NCBI GenBank assembly: GCA_029721435.1
Contig: CM056582.1
Coordinates: 40,506,611 to 40,570,610, forward strand
Length of the DNA stretch: 64,000 bases
Direction of reading: 5' to 3'
DNA from: Gymnothorax reevesii
Lineage: Eukaryota > Chordata > Actinopteri > Anguilliformes > Muraenidae
The notes below the pieces were generated by a model that did no database searches, had not been told where the DNA came from, and saw only the letters and a list, made by a program, of their open reading frames with translations. Below, one piece after another: positions 1-11,639 of the stretch; within the stretch, counting starts at the first letter, position 1; every line of letters begins with the position of its first letter. A program made the position numbers and the translations under genes.

Positions 1-20
1 CTCAACATAATCAATGCGAA

Positions 21-115
21 TAATTCATCGACAAAAGTCAGTCTAATTCATCCATCGGCATAAACCGATACAATACATTCATCGGCGAAAACCAGTACAA
101 TTCGTTTCATTCAAC
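21..115. repeat. Degenerate ~30-bp tandem repeat
   Basis: Three loosely matching units each contain an ATTCATCG-like core followed by A-rich sequence and a CAGT or CGAT step. The match is imperfect and no coding frame runs through it. Confidence 0.3.
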
Positions 116-120
116 CAGCG

Positions 121-1835
121 TTGAAAAGGCAAGAAAGCGGAAGGTTTTGAAACACACGCCAAGTTCGTAACTACAAGCAGGCATTGGCCCTCTAGACCTC
201 AGTCCCTCACTGCCTAAAGGAGGTATCTAGCCTCCCCTCCTGCTTCAGGAACAACTCCCCTATTCAACTGTCTTCACTGCCGGCAACTAAAAGTTGCAAG
301 CAGCACCCTCCCATCCCAGTGCCACCGCCATAGGGGAAAAAACATCTCTTACATGGCTCACACTGTTTTCTGTCCACTTTTCATCCAGCGTCCTCCTCCC
401 TGCACGCCAAGCACAGGTGACCATCAAAAAAAATCAAATGCCCCTCCTCCTTAAGCCGACGGAGGGAGACGGCAATCCTCCCTCTCACTACAATATGTAC
501 AGAGACCGTTGACGTCGGCATAGCATTGATGATCAGGCTGTGTGGGATCGTGATACGCGCATATTTACCCCTTTGTGCAGAAGCCAAATTTGGCTATTTA
601 TGGGTTACCCACTTTAATGCTGTATAATTCAAGATTTAAGCTTCACAAAGAGGAAAAATGTGGCTCAATTCAGGAACGACACAGCATTTAGAATTACATT
701 GTATTTCAGTTTATTTTCATGATTTTGGTAGAGAAAATGAGCAGAAAACATAAAAAATCTTCATGAGAATTCACCATTGAAATTGCAAAAAAAATAATTC
801 TGACGATTGAAAAACTGCTGGGGCTTAAAACTATACATTTCTGGTATCATAAACTCCTTGAGCACAAGTAGAATTCATCTTCAAAATTACATTCTAGATT
901 ACCTACATGCTATTAGCCAAATTATACAGCTACCCAAGTGTCTCCCCAAAGTCTCATAATGATTTGCTGTCAAATCATGAAAAAAATCATGTATTTAACA
1001 CAATTAAAGCTTTAAGGCATGAAATTTAATATGAACGAATGATTTTCTGGTTGAGTTTAGTATGAATTTATCAATATCAGTGCAGTTGAATATCAGTGGT
1101 CACCAGTAACCTCTCCAAATACGAAACATGCCTTTTCTCCATCATAAAGTTGAGAGTTTTGGCCATTTTTCTTCAAAGCCAGCACAAACACGCATTAAAT
1201 AAACTGCTAATTAAACGGTCAGAACATTCACCCTGTAATGAAAGCTACCAGTCCCCTCTTCAAAGCTCACGAACCCATTTCAACACTTATAAGGAGCAAG
1301 TACACCTCACTAACTCAGTAATATCTGAATTCTGAAATATACCTTATTTTAACTGAACAGACACCCCACTTTCAGGGAATATCAAATCCATTGCCTCTCC
1401 CGATTCAAAAGAAACGTGCAATGAACGTACCGGGGGTCCACACCAAAATGCACGGGCAGTTCGCGTTTTAAACAGGAAAACAACCTCGACATTCGACTTT
1501 GTTGAGTACATATACATTCCGAAACAGAAAAAAAAAAACAAACAAAAATAGCAGCCTGACCTTTTTCGTGAATCCCTCCTCCAGAGACATTGACTGTATA
1601 AAATAGAGACCGATGTATCCAGTAGCAGGAACCCTCCGGTCCTGTTTCATTCGAAATAATTCCAAGAGAGCATATCGTTCTCATTTAAATCCTGTAATGT
1701 AACTGAACACTTAAAGCCAGTTTTGCGAACCGATTTTCTATAAATCCCGTCTATTTTAGCCGCGTAATGTGCATAACGTAGACAGGATACAACCGAGCCT
1801 GCTGATACGCATTGGTTTGTATGCTCTGTGTTTGT
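121..1835. other. No recognised gene
   Basis: Only short open frames occur on both strands, none resembling a known protein. The stretch is AT-rich from about 600 to 1350. I see no transposon ends here. Confidence 0.5.
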
Positions 1836-2026
1836 CCAATCAATGTGTTTCACTTACTCTAAAATGTTTAAACACTCGGGAATTGGATAAGAAACGAGCC
1901 AATCAATACATTGTTACCAGGGAAACTTCACGAGGCCATGAAGTGTAACTCTACAATTACGCAGAAGAGCTTGAGTGTATGGTTGAGTGATTGGCTATCA
2001 ACGCCAGTACTCGGGTGGATATAAGG
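1836..2026 (+). promoter_or_regulatory. Promoter-like cluster of CCAAT boxes, X-box and TATA
   Basis: CCAAT or ATTGG pentamers lie at 1836-1840, 1882-1886, 1899-1903 and 1990-1994. GTTACCAGGGAAAC at 1913-1926 resembles the RFX X-box consensus (two half sites of GTTNCC type). TATAAGG at 2020-2026 could be a TATA box firing to the right. These are sequence matches only; no protein-coding exon is recognisable downstream, so a noncoding or non-annotated transcript, or chance, remains possible. Confidence 0.35.
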
Positions 2027-2591
2027 AAGCGCTGGATTTGTCAATGAAGGAATCTACGCGTAAATCCACGGTAGGGAACTACAAATTTTTTTAGTATGGG
2101 ACAACTGTAATAGGCAATAGAATGTGAGAGAATCAATACCATGTCGATTTTTTTGCCTCAGAAAACTGATTTTTCTGAACTACTAATTGGAATACTGTTA
2201 GCTCACTGTGGCTAAACTGGTTGCTACAAAGGATAACGATTTTTTCTGTGTCAAGATATCGTTTTTTTAAACTGCTGAATCGACACTATGGGCAAGGATA
2301 CTGACCAGTTTGCACATCAGGCTTAGCTGAGGAGTTTAATTCATGCAGCTCTCGAAAAACAGGGAGTGGAGTGAACTTCACCGTATTCAGAACCGCGTTC
2401 GAGGTCTGCTTGCTTGTGAACATTCAATAACTGATCCGGGGGTGCCATCTAGCGATCGAGTACAGTAACAGCGTGCTTCCAATTTGCAGGTCTATAGACG
2501 CGGGCATCTACATCTGCAGAAAGGGGTTAAGCATCTGCGCCAGACTCCCTGCCTCGGCCCACGACGCCTATGTACTGCGCAACTGCCTGAA

Positions 2592-2617
2592 ATACAAAAA
2601 ATAAATAAATAAATAAA
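2592..2617. repeat. (TAAA)n microsatellite
   Basis: A short run of AAAT tetramers is visible. Confidence 0.8.
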
Positions 2618-2700
2618 TATTTGAAACCATATTAAGCTTGTTTCCAGTATCTATCACAGTGATACTTTGAGTATAGGCAAATAAAAATGGCCATTTTACG

Positions 2701-2947
2701 TTACACTCCTTCATCCGTATCCACTCCAAGTTCTTCTCCATGCACTTCCACTGCATAAAGAGTAGATGCCACCTCCAACTCCAGTGCAGTGAAATGCACC
2801 GGGGATGATGGTTGCCCACCACCTGTTGTATGCACTCTTCTCCAGTGTGCAGAGAGCCTGGCTTTTACAGTGCCCCACAGATTTTTCCGCATGCGGGGTA
2901 AGAATCCTGTTGTGTTCTGGGGTCTTGGCCTTTGGCCAGGACAGCAT
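2701..2947 (-). pseudogene. Myb/SANT-like DNA-binding protein fragment, possibly Harbinger-derived
   Basis: Minus-strand frames read WGTVKARLSAHWRRV followed by TTGGG and a later LELEVASTLYAVEV. A basic helix, then TGGG, then a Leu/Glu helix is the pattern of Myb/SANT-like domains encoded by the second gene of PIF/Harbinger transposons and by NAIF1-like host proteins. Here the segment is short, lacks the N-terminal SANT tryptophans, and has no visible transposase beside it. I read it as a decayed fragment; the family assignment is tentative. Confidence 0.3.
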
Positions 2948-2949
2948 TT

Positions 2950-3925
2950 ATGGTTTTAACAGTTTCATGTTTCATAGTCCATAGTCCACAGTCATGTCCA
3001 TAGTCACAGTTTTAACAGTTTCTTGTATCAGGTCATTGCATTTCATAATTCACATTCATTGTCCACATTTTTACTTTTCCATGTTTTGTTTCATGCCAGG
3101 CCTGCCAAGCCACTCCACCGCTTGTCTGCGTTCCGCCCTGTGCCTTCGTTGTTGCAAATTTCTGAGCTATGGTTGGCTTTGGTATTTCCCCTTCCTTCTG
3201 TGCTGTGCTGATTCGGGGCTTTCTAAGCTTAATTGGCAATTAACTGTTTTTAAGTTACTAACATTTACTAACACTCACTGGGTTGGTGTAATTCTTAGAT
3301 AGGCACATTACTAATATTACTAATTTAGACAGGGAGTTTATTGTCATGATTCCTGCTTTGCTATTTCAAGATCTTGCTGTGCTTTTCTGTTCTGAACATT
3401 CATGCTGCTTTCAAACTGCATACTTAATTGGTACTTAAGCTGAGCACGCTCATTCTCTTAATGAGGAAGTCTCGTTATCCAATCTTGGTCCATGTCTCAT
3501 GATATTGCCCTGCCTCTTGTTTCTCCTCCTCCAGGTGTTGCCCTTCATGTCTTGATTTCTAGCCTTTATCTGGATGCGGTGGAAGTTGGCTGGCAGACAG
3601 TGTCTCAAGTCTCGTTTCATGTACAAGTCTTCGCTCATGTTCACGCTTCCAAGCCCTTGTTTCCAAGTCTTGTTCATAGCCCTTGTATATGTATATATAG
3701 CCATAGTCTTGTTGTTTATTTTTCATGGATTTCTGCCTGGAGTTTCCACTGGTTTTTTGTTCTTGCCTTTTTAGCTCTTTGCTCTGGGAAGCACTCCTTA
3801 GTTTGTCTTTTTGCAACCCTTTGGGCCAAGTTTTTTGTTGGCCCTCGTGCCGGTTTTATTTTTTTGTTTAATAAATCCTCATTTCCCTTCACCCCGCTTT
3901 TGGTGTCTTACTGATTCCCTATCAA
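2950..3925 (+). repeat. Repeat family R, copy 1 (LTR-like)
   Basis: The segment contains clustered ACTAAC and ACTAAT motifs near 3258-3320. It ends with an AATAAA signal (about 3869-3874) followed by a CCCCGCTTTTGGTGTCTTAC tail. The tail matches the end of copy 5 (37731-37770). Mid-element text such as CCAAGTCTCGTT is also shared with copy 5. A promoter-like region followed several hundred bases later by a polyadenylation signal suggests a long terminal repeat. Boundaries are approximate. Confidence 0.4.
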
Positions 3926-4639
3926 ATCCTTTGTTTGTTAAAGCGTTGCCCTGTCCTTTTGTTGCAAACCTGACATTGGAGTAATTTGAAATTTCAAGCA
4001 CACAATTTCTAAATGAGATCATATAAACGGTCATTGATTGTTGTTTTTGTGTGACTAGAATGTTCTCTTGTCTCCATCCCTGTCTTCCGCGGAACAAACA
4101 GGCTAGTGTAAGAGGGGCACATTTTCAATGCTCTGATTGAGAAGCGCTACATCCTTTATTTATTATTTCATTATTGCAGCAATTTGCTTGTTTGCATAGC
4201 TTTAATGCCATGGTGGCAAGAGTAAGAAATAAGAGATGTCTGCACTACTTCTTGTAATTGTCACAGACATACATAGGCCTACTATTACAGCCGCATATTG
4301 TCGGCCTGCTGATAAAACCTTGTATCCTCAAAATGATAAGCTTCACAGGAAAATAAAAGAATATGTATAAATTGAAAAATTTTAAATATAACATGTTTCA
4401 TTCTGCATGTAAGAATAGAGGACATACAAGTTTTTGTTTCTTATCAGTTTGGAGATACGAGGTTTTACCAGCAGGCCCGCAATATTCAAATTTAAAGTCT
4501 GGTTCGCATTTTCCATGGACCACAACTGCATTTTCATGGTTAATCAGAAAATCCTGGTTCCTTGTTTTCCCGGTGGCCATAATGAATGAGCTTTGTACAG
4601 AGTCTGTGTGATGATGTGATCAGAAACCAGTCGCGAGAA
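3926..4639. other. No recognised gene
   Basis: AT-rich sequence with short frames only. I see no clear transposon ends or known protein motif. Confidence 0.45.
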
Positions 4640-5917
4640 CCAAGCAATGCAGTAGATCCGATTTTAGTAGATCCGGGAAAACCCCCGCAGGGCAGAAGGC
4701 AAAGGTACAAAGTCCACACTCCAAGAATCACAATCTAGTTGGACAAAAATAGAAAATTACAGTACTCGTGGTCGGACAAAAATGGGTTTGGTACACAGGC
4801 ACAGCTATATCAGAGAAGCAAAGCCAAAATCCAGTGGGCGTAATCCAAACCGTATCCAGGGCAGCAATCATAGAACTCGTAGTTGGGCAGAAAAGGGTCT
4901 AAAAACACAGATGCAACAATAGATCCAAAATCACGAAGCCAAAAATCAAAAAGTCGGACGATCCAGTCAGAAAGGAATCACTGGGAGTACTAGGCAAACG
5001 AAACGTGGCACCATCAAACAGAGAAACAATCTGACGAGGAAGTGCAGTGAAAAGACTCCTAATATACACTCCTGGGGAATCACATGCTACACAGACCACA
5101 GGTGCTGGAAATGAGACAAATTACAAAGGAGGGAACAAGAGGGAGAACCTAATCACATAAAATAGGCAAAAGCCAAAACGCGGACAGGGATCACATGACA
5201 ATCCTATAGACAAACATACGGCTCCGGTCAAGGAGTTCTAACATGCATAGATAATGAGAGAAAGGACAGCGCAAGCAGGTGTGGAGAATCTACAGAAACG
5301 CAGCAGAGAAGATTAGGGAGAGACAAGAGGCGGAGACTAGAACAGGGCGAGTGCTGAGAGCTTGTTAGTCAATTAGTAAGTGCATCTATACAATCCCTAG
5401 TGCTCGTTAGGAAGTTAGTATTATGTACAATGTTAGTTGGATTAGTAACTCTCGCAAAATAACGAACTGTTAGTATGGGTTAGTAAAATAGAAAAGCAAG
5501 GCGAAGGAAGTAAACGAGATTGGAAGGTAGGTTGAAATCCAAAAACCATAAAATCACCCGAAGAGTGGAACGCAATACCAGGGCTGTGAACAATGACAAG
5601 ACAAGAGATCAGACAGGGGGAGACAAAGTGTAATGCATGGTAAACAAAAACATGGACCAGAGTAAAGCAATGGTGAAAAGTAAAACACGAAAAAGCTAAA
5701 CTAAGACAATTCATGAATAAATCTAAGTAACCAAATCACAATACACATTACAAAGAATAGTCAGACATTGCAAAGATACAAATATAGTCATGGCAAACAG
5801 ATCATGGGCATGGCAAAGCAGAACATGGACATGGCAAGGCAGGGCAGAGACATAGCAGACAGGCAGAATCACAACAGTCTGCCTCTCTTTTGGATTAGTC
5901 ACACCTCTTTCATAAGG
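4640..5917 (-). repeat. Repeat family R, copy 2 (LTR-like)
   Basis: Read on the minus strand, this copy has the same order of landmarks as copies 4 and 5. They are a GGGTGATTT block, a run of TACTAAC/ACTAAT motifs (5345-5485), an AGAACTCCTTGACCGGAGC block near 5217-5240, and a GTGCCACG block near 5005. A short tandem array of CATGGCAA(A/G)GCAG-like units lies at 5789-5866. No long reading frame is present. The upper end coincides with the target site of the hAT-type MITE at 5926. Confidence 0.45.
5789..5866. repeat. Minisatellite of ~18-20 bp units
   Basis: Units of the type GGCATGGCAAAGCAGAACAT recur about four times with substitutions. Confidence 0.5.
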
Positions 5918-6608
5918 CCGCCTACTAGTGATGCGCGGGTCGAGGTTTTTTAACACCCGCACCAACCCGACCCGACGTGACAGCAAATCCGCCCCGCCCG
6001 CCCCGCTACAACTCGCACTGATTTTCAACCCGAACCCAACCTGACCCGACACAAAAAGGAGGCAAAAGAAAAAGAATACAGTGGGTCTGTGTGACATGAT
6101 TTGCAATTGAAAAAAACTATTCCTCTGTTACGCTATGGATTTGAATGGAACACAACATACCATTGGCTTTTGGCTGTAATTCTTAATACAAAGTTTAGGC
6201 GCTGTCTATTAATTGAACCTTTCCGTGATTTCTGATATTTGCAACCAAACAAAATGCCATCAGGCGAAATATTGCAAACAGGCTGTTTTATTGGAACAAA
6301 ATTAACATGACAGTGACGCACTGACACTATCGCCTACTCTCCCATACAGTGTTGCGATATCCTGTCTACGAGGAAACACAGCTCAACACAGCTCAACACA
6401 GCTTATAATGTCGGCCTAGGCAAAAACAAAATCGCGTCAACAGTGCCAGGGTTTAAGCGATTACGGTGCGCTTCCAAGACATGGCCAGCCGAACTGAAGG
6501 TTCGCTGGCTTGTTGTGCTAGTTGGCCCAACCCGCCCGCACCCGCTAAATGTTATTAAAATATTGACCCGACCCGCGGGGACCCACGGGTTCCGGGCTGA
6601 CCGCCTAC
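5918..6608. mobile_element. hAT-type non-autonomous element with 8-bp target duplication
   Basis: CCGCCTAC occurs at 5918-5925 and again at 6601-6608. The 675 bp between them start TAGTGATGCGCGGGTCG and end CGGGTTCCGGGCTGA, and both ends carry runs of CCCGACCCG / CCCGCACCCG. An exact 8-bp duplication is the hallmark of hAT insertion, and GC-rich CCCG ends are seen in fish hAT MITEs. No transposase frame is present, so mobility would need an enzyme encoded elsewhere. The terminal inverted repeats are imperfect. Confidence 0.65.
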
Positions 6609-6775
6609 ATTCTGAAGTTAAGTGCTGTGGGCGTGATCAAAGCGAGTAGGGGAGAATACGCGTAACTCAAAAGCGCTTAACTCGTATTGCATAAAAAAGG
6701 ACTTAGGCGCAAATGGGAGAATAGAACCCATAGTGCTGTATTGAAAGCATTGTTATGAACTTCATTGCCAACAGC

Positions 6776-9497
6776 AAACAATAAGTTTCATCCATCCATC
6801 CATCCATTTTCAACTGCTTATCCGGGGCCGGGTCGCGGGGGCAGCAGTCTAAGTAGGGATGCCCAGACTTCCCTCTCCCCGGACACTTCCTCCAGTTCTT
6901 CCGGGGGTATCCCGAGGCGTTCCCAGGCCAGCCGAGAGACATAGTCCCTCCAGCGTGTCCTGGGTCTTCCCCGAGGCCTCCTTCCGGTGGGGCATGCCCG
7001 GAACACCTTCCCAGGAAGGCGTCCAGGGGGCATCCGATAAAGATGCCCGAGCCACCTCAGCTGGCCCCTCTCGACGTGGAGGAGCAGCGGCTCTACTCTG
7101 AGCTCCTCCCGGGTGACAGAGCTCCTCACCCTATCTCTAAGGGAGCGGCCCGCCACCCTGCGGAGGAAACCCATTTCAGCCTCTTGTACCCGAGATCTCG
7201 TTCTTTCGGTCATGACCCAGAGTTCATGGCCATAGGTGAGGGTAGGAACGTAGATTGACTGGTAAATCGAGAGCTTTGCCTTTCGGCTCAGCTCCTTCTT
7301 CACCACGACAGATCGGTACAACGACCGCATTACTGCTGCCGCTGCACCGATCCGTCTGTCAATCTCACGCTCCATCCTTCCCTCACTCGTGAACAAGACC
7401 CCAAGATACTTGAACTCCTCCACTTGAGGCAAGAACTCTCCTCCAACCCAGAGGGAACATATCACCTTTTTCCGGTCGAGAACCATGGCCTCGGACTTGG
7501 AGGTGCTGATTCTCATCCCAGCCGCTTCACACTCGGCTGCAAACCACCCTAGTGCATGCTGAAGGTCCTGATTCGAAGGAGCCAACAGGACAACATCATC
7601 CGCAAAAAGCAGAGATGAGATCCTGTGGTCCCCAAACCGGACTCCCTCCGCCCCCTGGCTGCGCCTAGAAATTCTGTCCATAAAAATAATGAACAGAACC
7701 GGTGACAAAGGGCAGCCCTGCCGGAGTCCAACATGCACCGGGAACAGGTCTGACTTACTGCCGGCAATGCGAACCAAGCTCCTGCTCCGGTCATACAGAG
7801 ACCGCACGGCCCTTAGTAGAGGGCCCCGGACTCCATACTCCCGAAGCACCTCCCACAGAATGCCACGAGGGACACGGTCGAATGCCTTCTCCAAGTCCAC
7901 AAAACACATGTGAACAGGTTGGGCAAACTCCCATGCACCCTCAAGCACCCTGCGGAGGGTATAGAGCTGGTCCAGTGTTCCACGACCAGGACGAAAACCG
8001 CATTGTTCCTCCTGAATCCGAGGTTCGACTGTTGGCCGGATTCTCTTCTCCAGCACCCTGGAAAAGACTTTACCCGGGAGGCTGAGAAGTGTGATCCCCC
8101 TATAGTTGGAGCACACCCTCCGGTCCCCCTTTTTAAATAGAGGAACCGCCACCCCGGTCTGCCAATCCAGAGGCACTGTCCCCGACTGCCACGCGATGCT
8201 GCAGAGGCGTGTCAACCTAGACAGCCCGACTACATCCAGAGACTTGAGGTACTCAGGGCGGATCTCATCCACCCCCGGTGCCTTGCCACCGAGGAGCTGC
8301 CGAACTACCTCAGTGACTTCAGCCCGAGTGATGGATGAGTCAGCCTCTGAGTCCCCAGCCTCTGCTTCCTCTACGGAAGGCGTAACAGCGGGATTGAGGA
8401 GGTCCTCGAAGTATTCCTTCCACCGGCCGACAATATCCCCAGTCGAAGTCAACAGTTCCCCACCTCCACTGTAAACAGTGTTGGCAGGGTACTGCTTTCC
8501 CCTCCTGAGGCGCCGAACGGTTTGCCAGAATTTCTTCGGGGCCGACCGATAGTCCTCCTCCATGGCCTCCCCAAACTTTTCCCATACCCAAGTTTTTGCT
8601 TCCGCCACCGCCCGGGCCGCAGCACGCTTAGCCTGCCGGTACCGGTCAGCTGCCTCAGGCGTCCCGCAAGCTAGCCAAGCTCGGTAAGACTCCTTCTTCA
8701 GCTTGACGGCATCCCTTACTTCCGGTGTCCACCACCGGGTTCGGGGATTGCCGCCACGACCGGCACCGGAAACCTTACGGCCACAGCTCCGAACAGCCGC
8801 GTCAACAATGGAGGTGGAGAACATGGTCCATTCAGACTCAATGTCTCCAGCCTCCCTTGGGGTCTGGTCAAAGCTCTCCCGGAGGTGAGAGTTGAAAACC
8901 CCTCTGACAGAGGGTTCCGCTAGACGTTCCCAACAAACCCTCACAACACGTTTGGGCCTGCCAAGTCTGTCCAGCTTCCTCCTCCGCCAGCGGATCCAAC
9001 TCACCACCAGGTGGTGATCAGTGGACAGCTCAGCCCCTCTCTTCACCCGAGTGTCCAAGACATATGGCCGGAGGTCAAATGACACGACCACAAAGTCGAT
9101 CATTGACCTCCGACCTCGGGTGTCCTCATGCCACGTGCACTGATGGACACCCTTATGCTTGAACATGGTGTTCGTTACGGACAAACCGTGACTAGCACAG
9201 AAGTCCAATAACAGAGCACCACTCGTGTTCAGATCGGGGAGGCCGTTCCTCCCAATCATGCCCCTCCAGGTAACACTGTCGCTACCCACGTGGGCGTTGA
9301 AGTCCCCCAGTAGAACGATGGAGTCCCCAGTCGGAGCACTTTCCAGTACCCTTCCTACGGACTCCAAGAAGGTCGGGTACTCTGCACTGCCATTCGGCCC
9401 ATAAGCCGAAATGACAGTGAGGCACCTGTCCCCGACCCGAAGGCGCAGGGCAGCGACCCTCTCGTTCACTGGGGAAAAAAAAAACAATAAGTTTCAT
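6776..9497 (-). mobile_element. Rex3: Rex3/RTE-clade LINE, 5'-truncated, with 16-bp target duplication
   Basis: A 16-bp sequence, AAACAATAAGTTTCAT, flanks the element at 6776-6791 and 9482-9497. The inserted DNA is therefore about 6792-9481. On the minus strand its 3' end consists of GATG tetramers (plus strand CATC at 6788-6807), the tail type reported for Rex3. The 5' end is cut inside the endonuclease region, as expected from incomplete reverse transcription at the target. The perfect duplication and open frame suggest a fairly recent insertion. Confidence 0.88.
6818..9481 (-). CDS. RTE-clade endonuclease/reverse transcriptase, N-terminally truncated
   Basis: About 888 codons are open from the insertion junction to a stop at 6818. 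The first ~170 residues are the C-terminal part of an APE-type endonuclease, with GDFNAHVG and STDHHLV motifs. Reverse transcriptase follows, with GFRPGRG, a [11 protein letters not shown] block, [10 protein letters not shown] and the catalytic FADD near residue 627. The C-terminal part has YLGVLF and the conserved HLYRMPPGR region typical of RTE/Rex3. There is no native start: the N-terminal ~90 residues of the endonuclease are missing, and the first codons before 9481 come from flanking A/T-rich DNA. The product, if made, could not nick target DNA normally. No internal stop was found. Confidence 0.85.
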   Translation of the reverse strand, partial: FFSPVNERVAALRLRVGDRCLTVISAYGPNGSAEYPTFLESVGRVLESAPTGDSIVLLGDFNAHVGSDSVTWRGMIGRNGLPDLNTSGALLLDFCASHGLSVTNTMFKHKGVHQCTWHEDTRGRRSMIDFVVVSFDLRPYVLDTRVKRGAELSTDHHLVVSWIRWRRRKLDRLGRPKRVVRVCWERLAEPSVRGVFNSHLRESFDQTPREAGDIESEWTMFSTSIVDAAVRSCGRKVSGAGRGGNPRTRWWTPEVRDAVKLKKESYRAWLACGTPEAADRYRQAKRAAARAVAEAKTWVWEKFGEAMEEDYRSAPKKFWQTVRRLRRGKQYPANTVYSGGGELLTSTGDIVGRWKEYFEDLLNPAVTPSVEEAEAGDSEADSSITRAEVTEVVRQLLGGKAPGVDEIRPEYLKSLDVVGLSRLTRLCSIAWQSGTVPLDWQTGVAVPLFKKGDRRVCSNYRGITLLSLPGKVFSRVLEKRIRPTVEPRIQEEQCGFRPGRGTLDQLYTLRRVLEGAWEFAQPVHMCFVDLEKAFDRVPRGILWEVLREYGVRGPLLRAVRSLYDRSRSLVRIAGSKSDLFPVHVGLRQGCPLSPVLFIIFMDRISRRSQGAEGVRFGDHRISSLLFADDVVLLAPSNQDLQHALGWFAAECEAAGMRISTSKSEAMVLDRKKVICSLWVGGEFLPQVEEFKYLGVLFTSEGRMEREIDRRIGAAAAVMRSLYRSVVVKKELSRKAKLSIYQSIYVPTLTYGHELWVMTERTRSRVQEAEMGFLRRVAGRSLRDRVRSSVTREELRVEPLLLHVERGQLRWLGHLYRMPPGRLPGKVFRACPTGRRPRGRPRTRWRDYVSRLAWERLGIPPEELEEVSGEREVWASLLRLLPPRPGPG

Positions 9498-9608
9498 GTC
9501 GGCCAATTTTCTTTAGTTTATGAGTCCCTCCCTCTCTCCACAGCAAGATCCATTAAATAATGAAAACCACACAACCCTAAAAGACTTAATTAGAATATCC
9601 AATAGAAA

Positions 9609-10433
9609 TATACCTAGCCAAAATAAAAACTTCACACTCTTTTGGAGGTCGATGAGTTGGACATACAAGAAATGAAGTTTTAAATAATGATTTTATTTAA
9701 TTCTGTACTCATTAAAGATGGTGTATCATAAAAATAATGTCCATAAGGTAACCAGTTCATCCGGAAATGGTATGGAAATGTCCAAGAGTAAAAATGATAA
9801 GTTACAACTTGAATAAGAGCAGCGCGCAGGCGATTACATATGGTTTGGGCAGTCACTCAACCTCTAAACAATTCATTCCTAGTGGCCGTTGCAGTGACAA
9901 ATCGATTATGCAAATGACGTAAGACAATTTGTCGGTCTTCTGCTTTTGACGACAAATGTGGGCTGCCAGAACGAGGTTGGTCAGCTGTGGTGCCAGTTTG
10001 TTGGAGACGTGTCCGAAGATCATGGATAGTCCGTCGACTGCATCCCATAACCCTTGCAACGTCAGTGATGGACATTTCCGTATTCAGCATGCCAGTGGCA
10101 CGTTTACGCTGAATTTTTGACAGCCGTGGCATTGAAAATCAACAAATTATGAACTGTAAAAACTTGTATTTTTGAGATGTCGCTCTAACGTGCTAATGTA
10201 AGCTTAGTTGCACGTCTCTCATATGGTCACGTGACTAGGAACACGAGAAAACATGGTTTTAGCTTAAAGTACGCTTGCACTTGCTACATACCTGTGCACG
10301 TCAGAGTTGACGTGTGTCATGATGTCTTTGACAGCCAAGTTAGCCCTAGTGATAATAAAAACTCTTTAATTAAAAGTTTCAAGTAAATATTTTCAAATTT
10401 ATGAGTGTGAAGTTTCTTTTTTAACTCAGTATA
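9609..10433 (-). mobile_element. Tc1-like transposon, internally deleted, with inverted ends
   Basis: The 31 bp at 9609-9639 match the reverse complement of 10403-10433 at about 25 positions, including a shared inner CTTCACACTC block. Both ends begin with TATAC, consistent with Tc1 insertion at TA. The interval is only 825 bp, about half of a full Tc1-like element, and it retains just the first part of a transposase gene. I infer an internal deletion that removed the catalytic region. Confidence 0.6.
9857..10132 (-). CDS. Tc1-like transposase N-terminal DNA-binding domain (91 aa)
   Basis: The frame starts with an ATG at 10132 and reads MPRLSKIQRKRATGML, then a helix-turn-helix (ITDVARVMGCSRRTIHDL) and a GSPHLSSKAEDRQIV linker. 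This matches the first paired-like subdomain and linker of fish Tc1 transposases. A stop at 9857-9859 ends it before the second DNA-binding subdomain is complete, and the DDE catalytic domain is absent. The frame is intact over what remains. It may be only a remnant, or a small DNA-binding protein could be made from it. Confidence 0.6.
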   Translation of the reverse strand: MPRLSKIQRKRATGMLNTEMSITDVARVMGCSRRTIHDLRTRLQQTGTTADQPRSGSPHLSSKAEDRQIVLRHLHNRFVTATATRNELFRG

Positions 10434-10956
10434 GTAACAAATATGAATGGATTACATGGAAGGGTACAGATATTGAGTTCGAAATGGATACAAACTTCAT
10501 CCCAATTTGAGTATCCGTAATATTCAGAACTTCGCCAGATGATTTTCCCAATTAACACAACTTCAAAAAATTACAAAAACAGCGGACAGTAGTATGACAT
10601 CTCATTAAATTACGCAATGTTGCGCTCAGATACCCTGACTATGCTGGCAGTAAAAGTATAATGTAAAATAAAAACTTTCAAATTACCATTTGAGTAGGTT
10701 GAAAGTAGCCACACAGGAGTTCTTAATTTCTATGTGGACTATGACAGCTTACTTGATCAAAAATAGGCTAGAGGTAGGCCACTGATACTTTGCATTGTAC
10801 CAACATTAATTTGCAGGTTAGATCTTCCAGTGCAATAAATGAAATTACTGCAACGAGGACCAAGATATTGGAAACATAAATAATTATTTTGTGTCGTCTG
10901 ATTATTCATTGTGTTAAAAGAATTCGAATCCATTTAATACAAAGTCATAAAGCAAC
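10434..10956. other. No recognised gene
   Basis: AT-rich sequence without long frames or transposon ends that I can identify. Confidence 0.5.
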
Positions 10957-11146
10957 GCTATTCAACATGATTCAGAATGTGTGGGTGCAGGCTTTCATTC
11001 CAACCAAGCTCTGAGACACCTGATACTACTAATCAAGCTCTTTGGCAAAGACTCTTTGGGTTGATTAGTGGTGTCAGGTGTATAACTGTTTGGTTGGAAT
11101 GAAAGCCAGCAACCACACCAGCCCTTTCTGGATAATGTTGAATAGC
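10957..11146. mobile_element. Fold-back MITE (~190 bp)
   Basis: The left arm starts GCTATTCAACATGATTCAGA and includes GGCTTTCATTCCAACCAAGC and ACACCTGA. The right arm contains their reverse complements, ending TGTTGAATAGC. The arms are about 85 nt each with a short centre, so the whole unit could fold into one long imperfect hairpin. No coding sequence is present. I could not define the target duplication, so the superfamily is open. Confidence 0.6.
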
Positions 11147-11639
11147 CCTGTCATATAGCCAGTGGCGGCCCGTGACAAAAATTACCAAGGAAGCCAGAAT
11201 GAACAATGAATTTAATTCAGTGTTTACGTGTTATTTTCCTGCAAACAAATTAGCCTACTGTTTCAGTACCTTTATTTAACGGACTTCTCATTCATTTTAG
11301 TGGAAAAAAAAGAGGTTAAAAAAGAGGACCGCGTGTGTGTGAGACAGTGATAGCGCGAGGGAGAGCTGTGGATGTGCGCTTCGGGCAGTGCGCTTGCTTA
11401 TGGCTCTGGCACACAGTAGTATGTGATCAGTTAGAAGAAGCCCATGCAAAGCTGGTAAACGTCTCATAGCTTTATTACAGCAGAAAGCTAAACACATAGC
11501 GATCAGACGGCAATTATGACAAGATCTAGATATAACAAAAACACTTTTGTCATTGCTTTCACAGACAGTATTAATGAAGTTCCGTTCTGTGGATAATGCT
11601 GTTGTGATTTACGAAATGAACCAATTGCGAAAACCAGAT
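11147..11639. other. No recognised gene
   Basis: Short frames only. A CAGTGGCGGCCCGTGAC stretch near 11161 may be the end of another DNA element, but I could not find its partner. Confidence 0.4.

Noticed and set aside
1382..1684. 100-codon minus-strand frame as a gene upstream of the promoter-like cluster
   Set aside because: It has no recognisable domain and overlaps other frames of similar length, so I could not support it.
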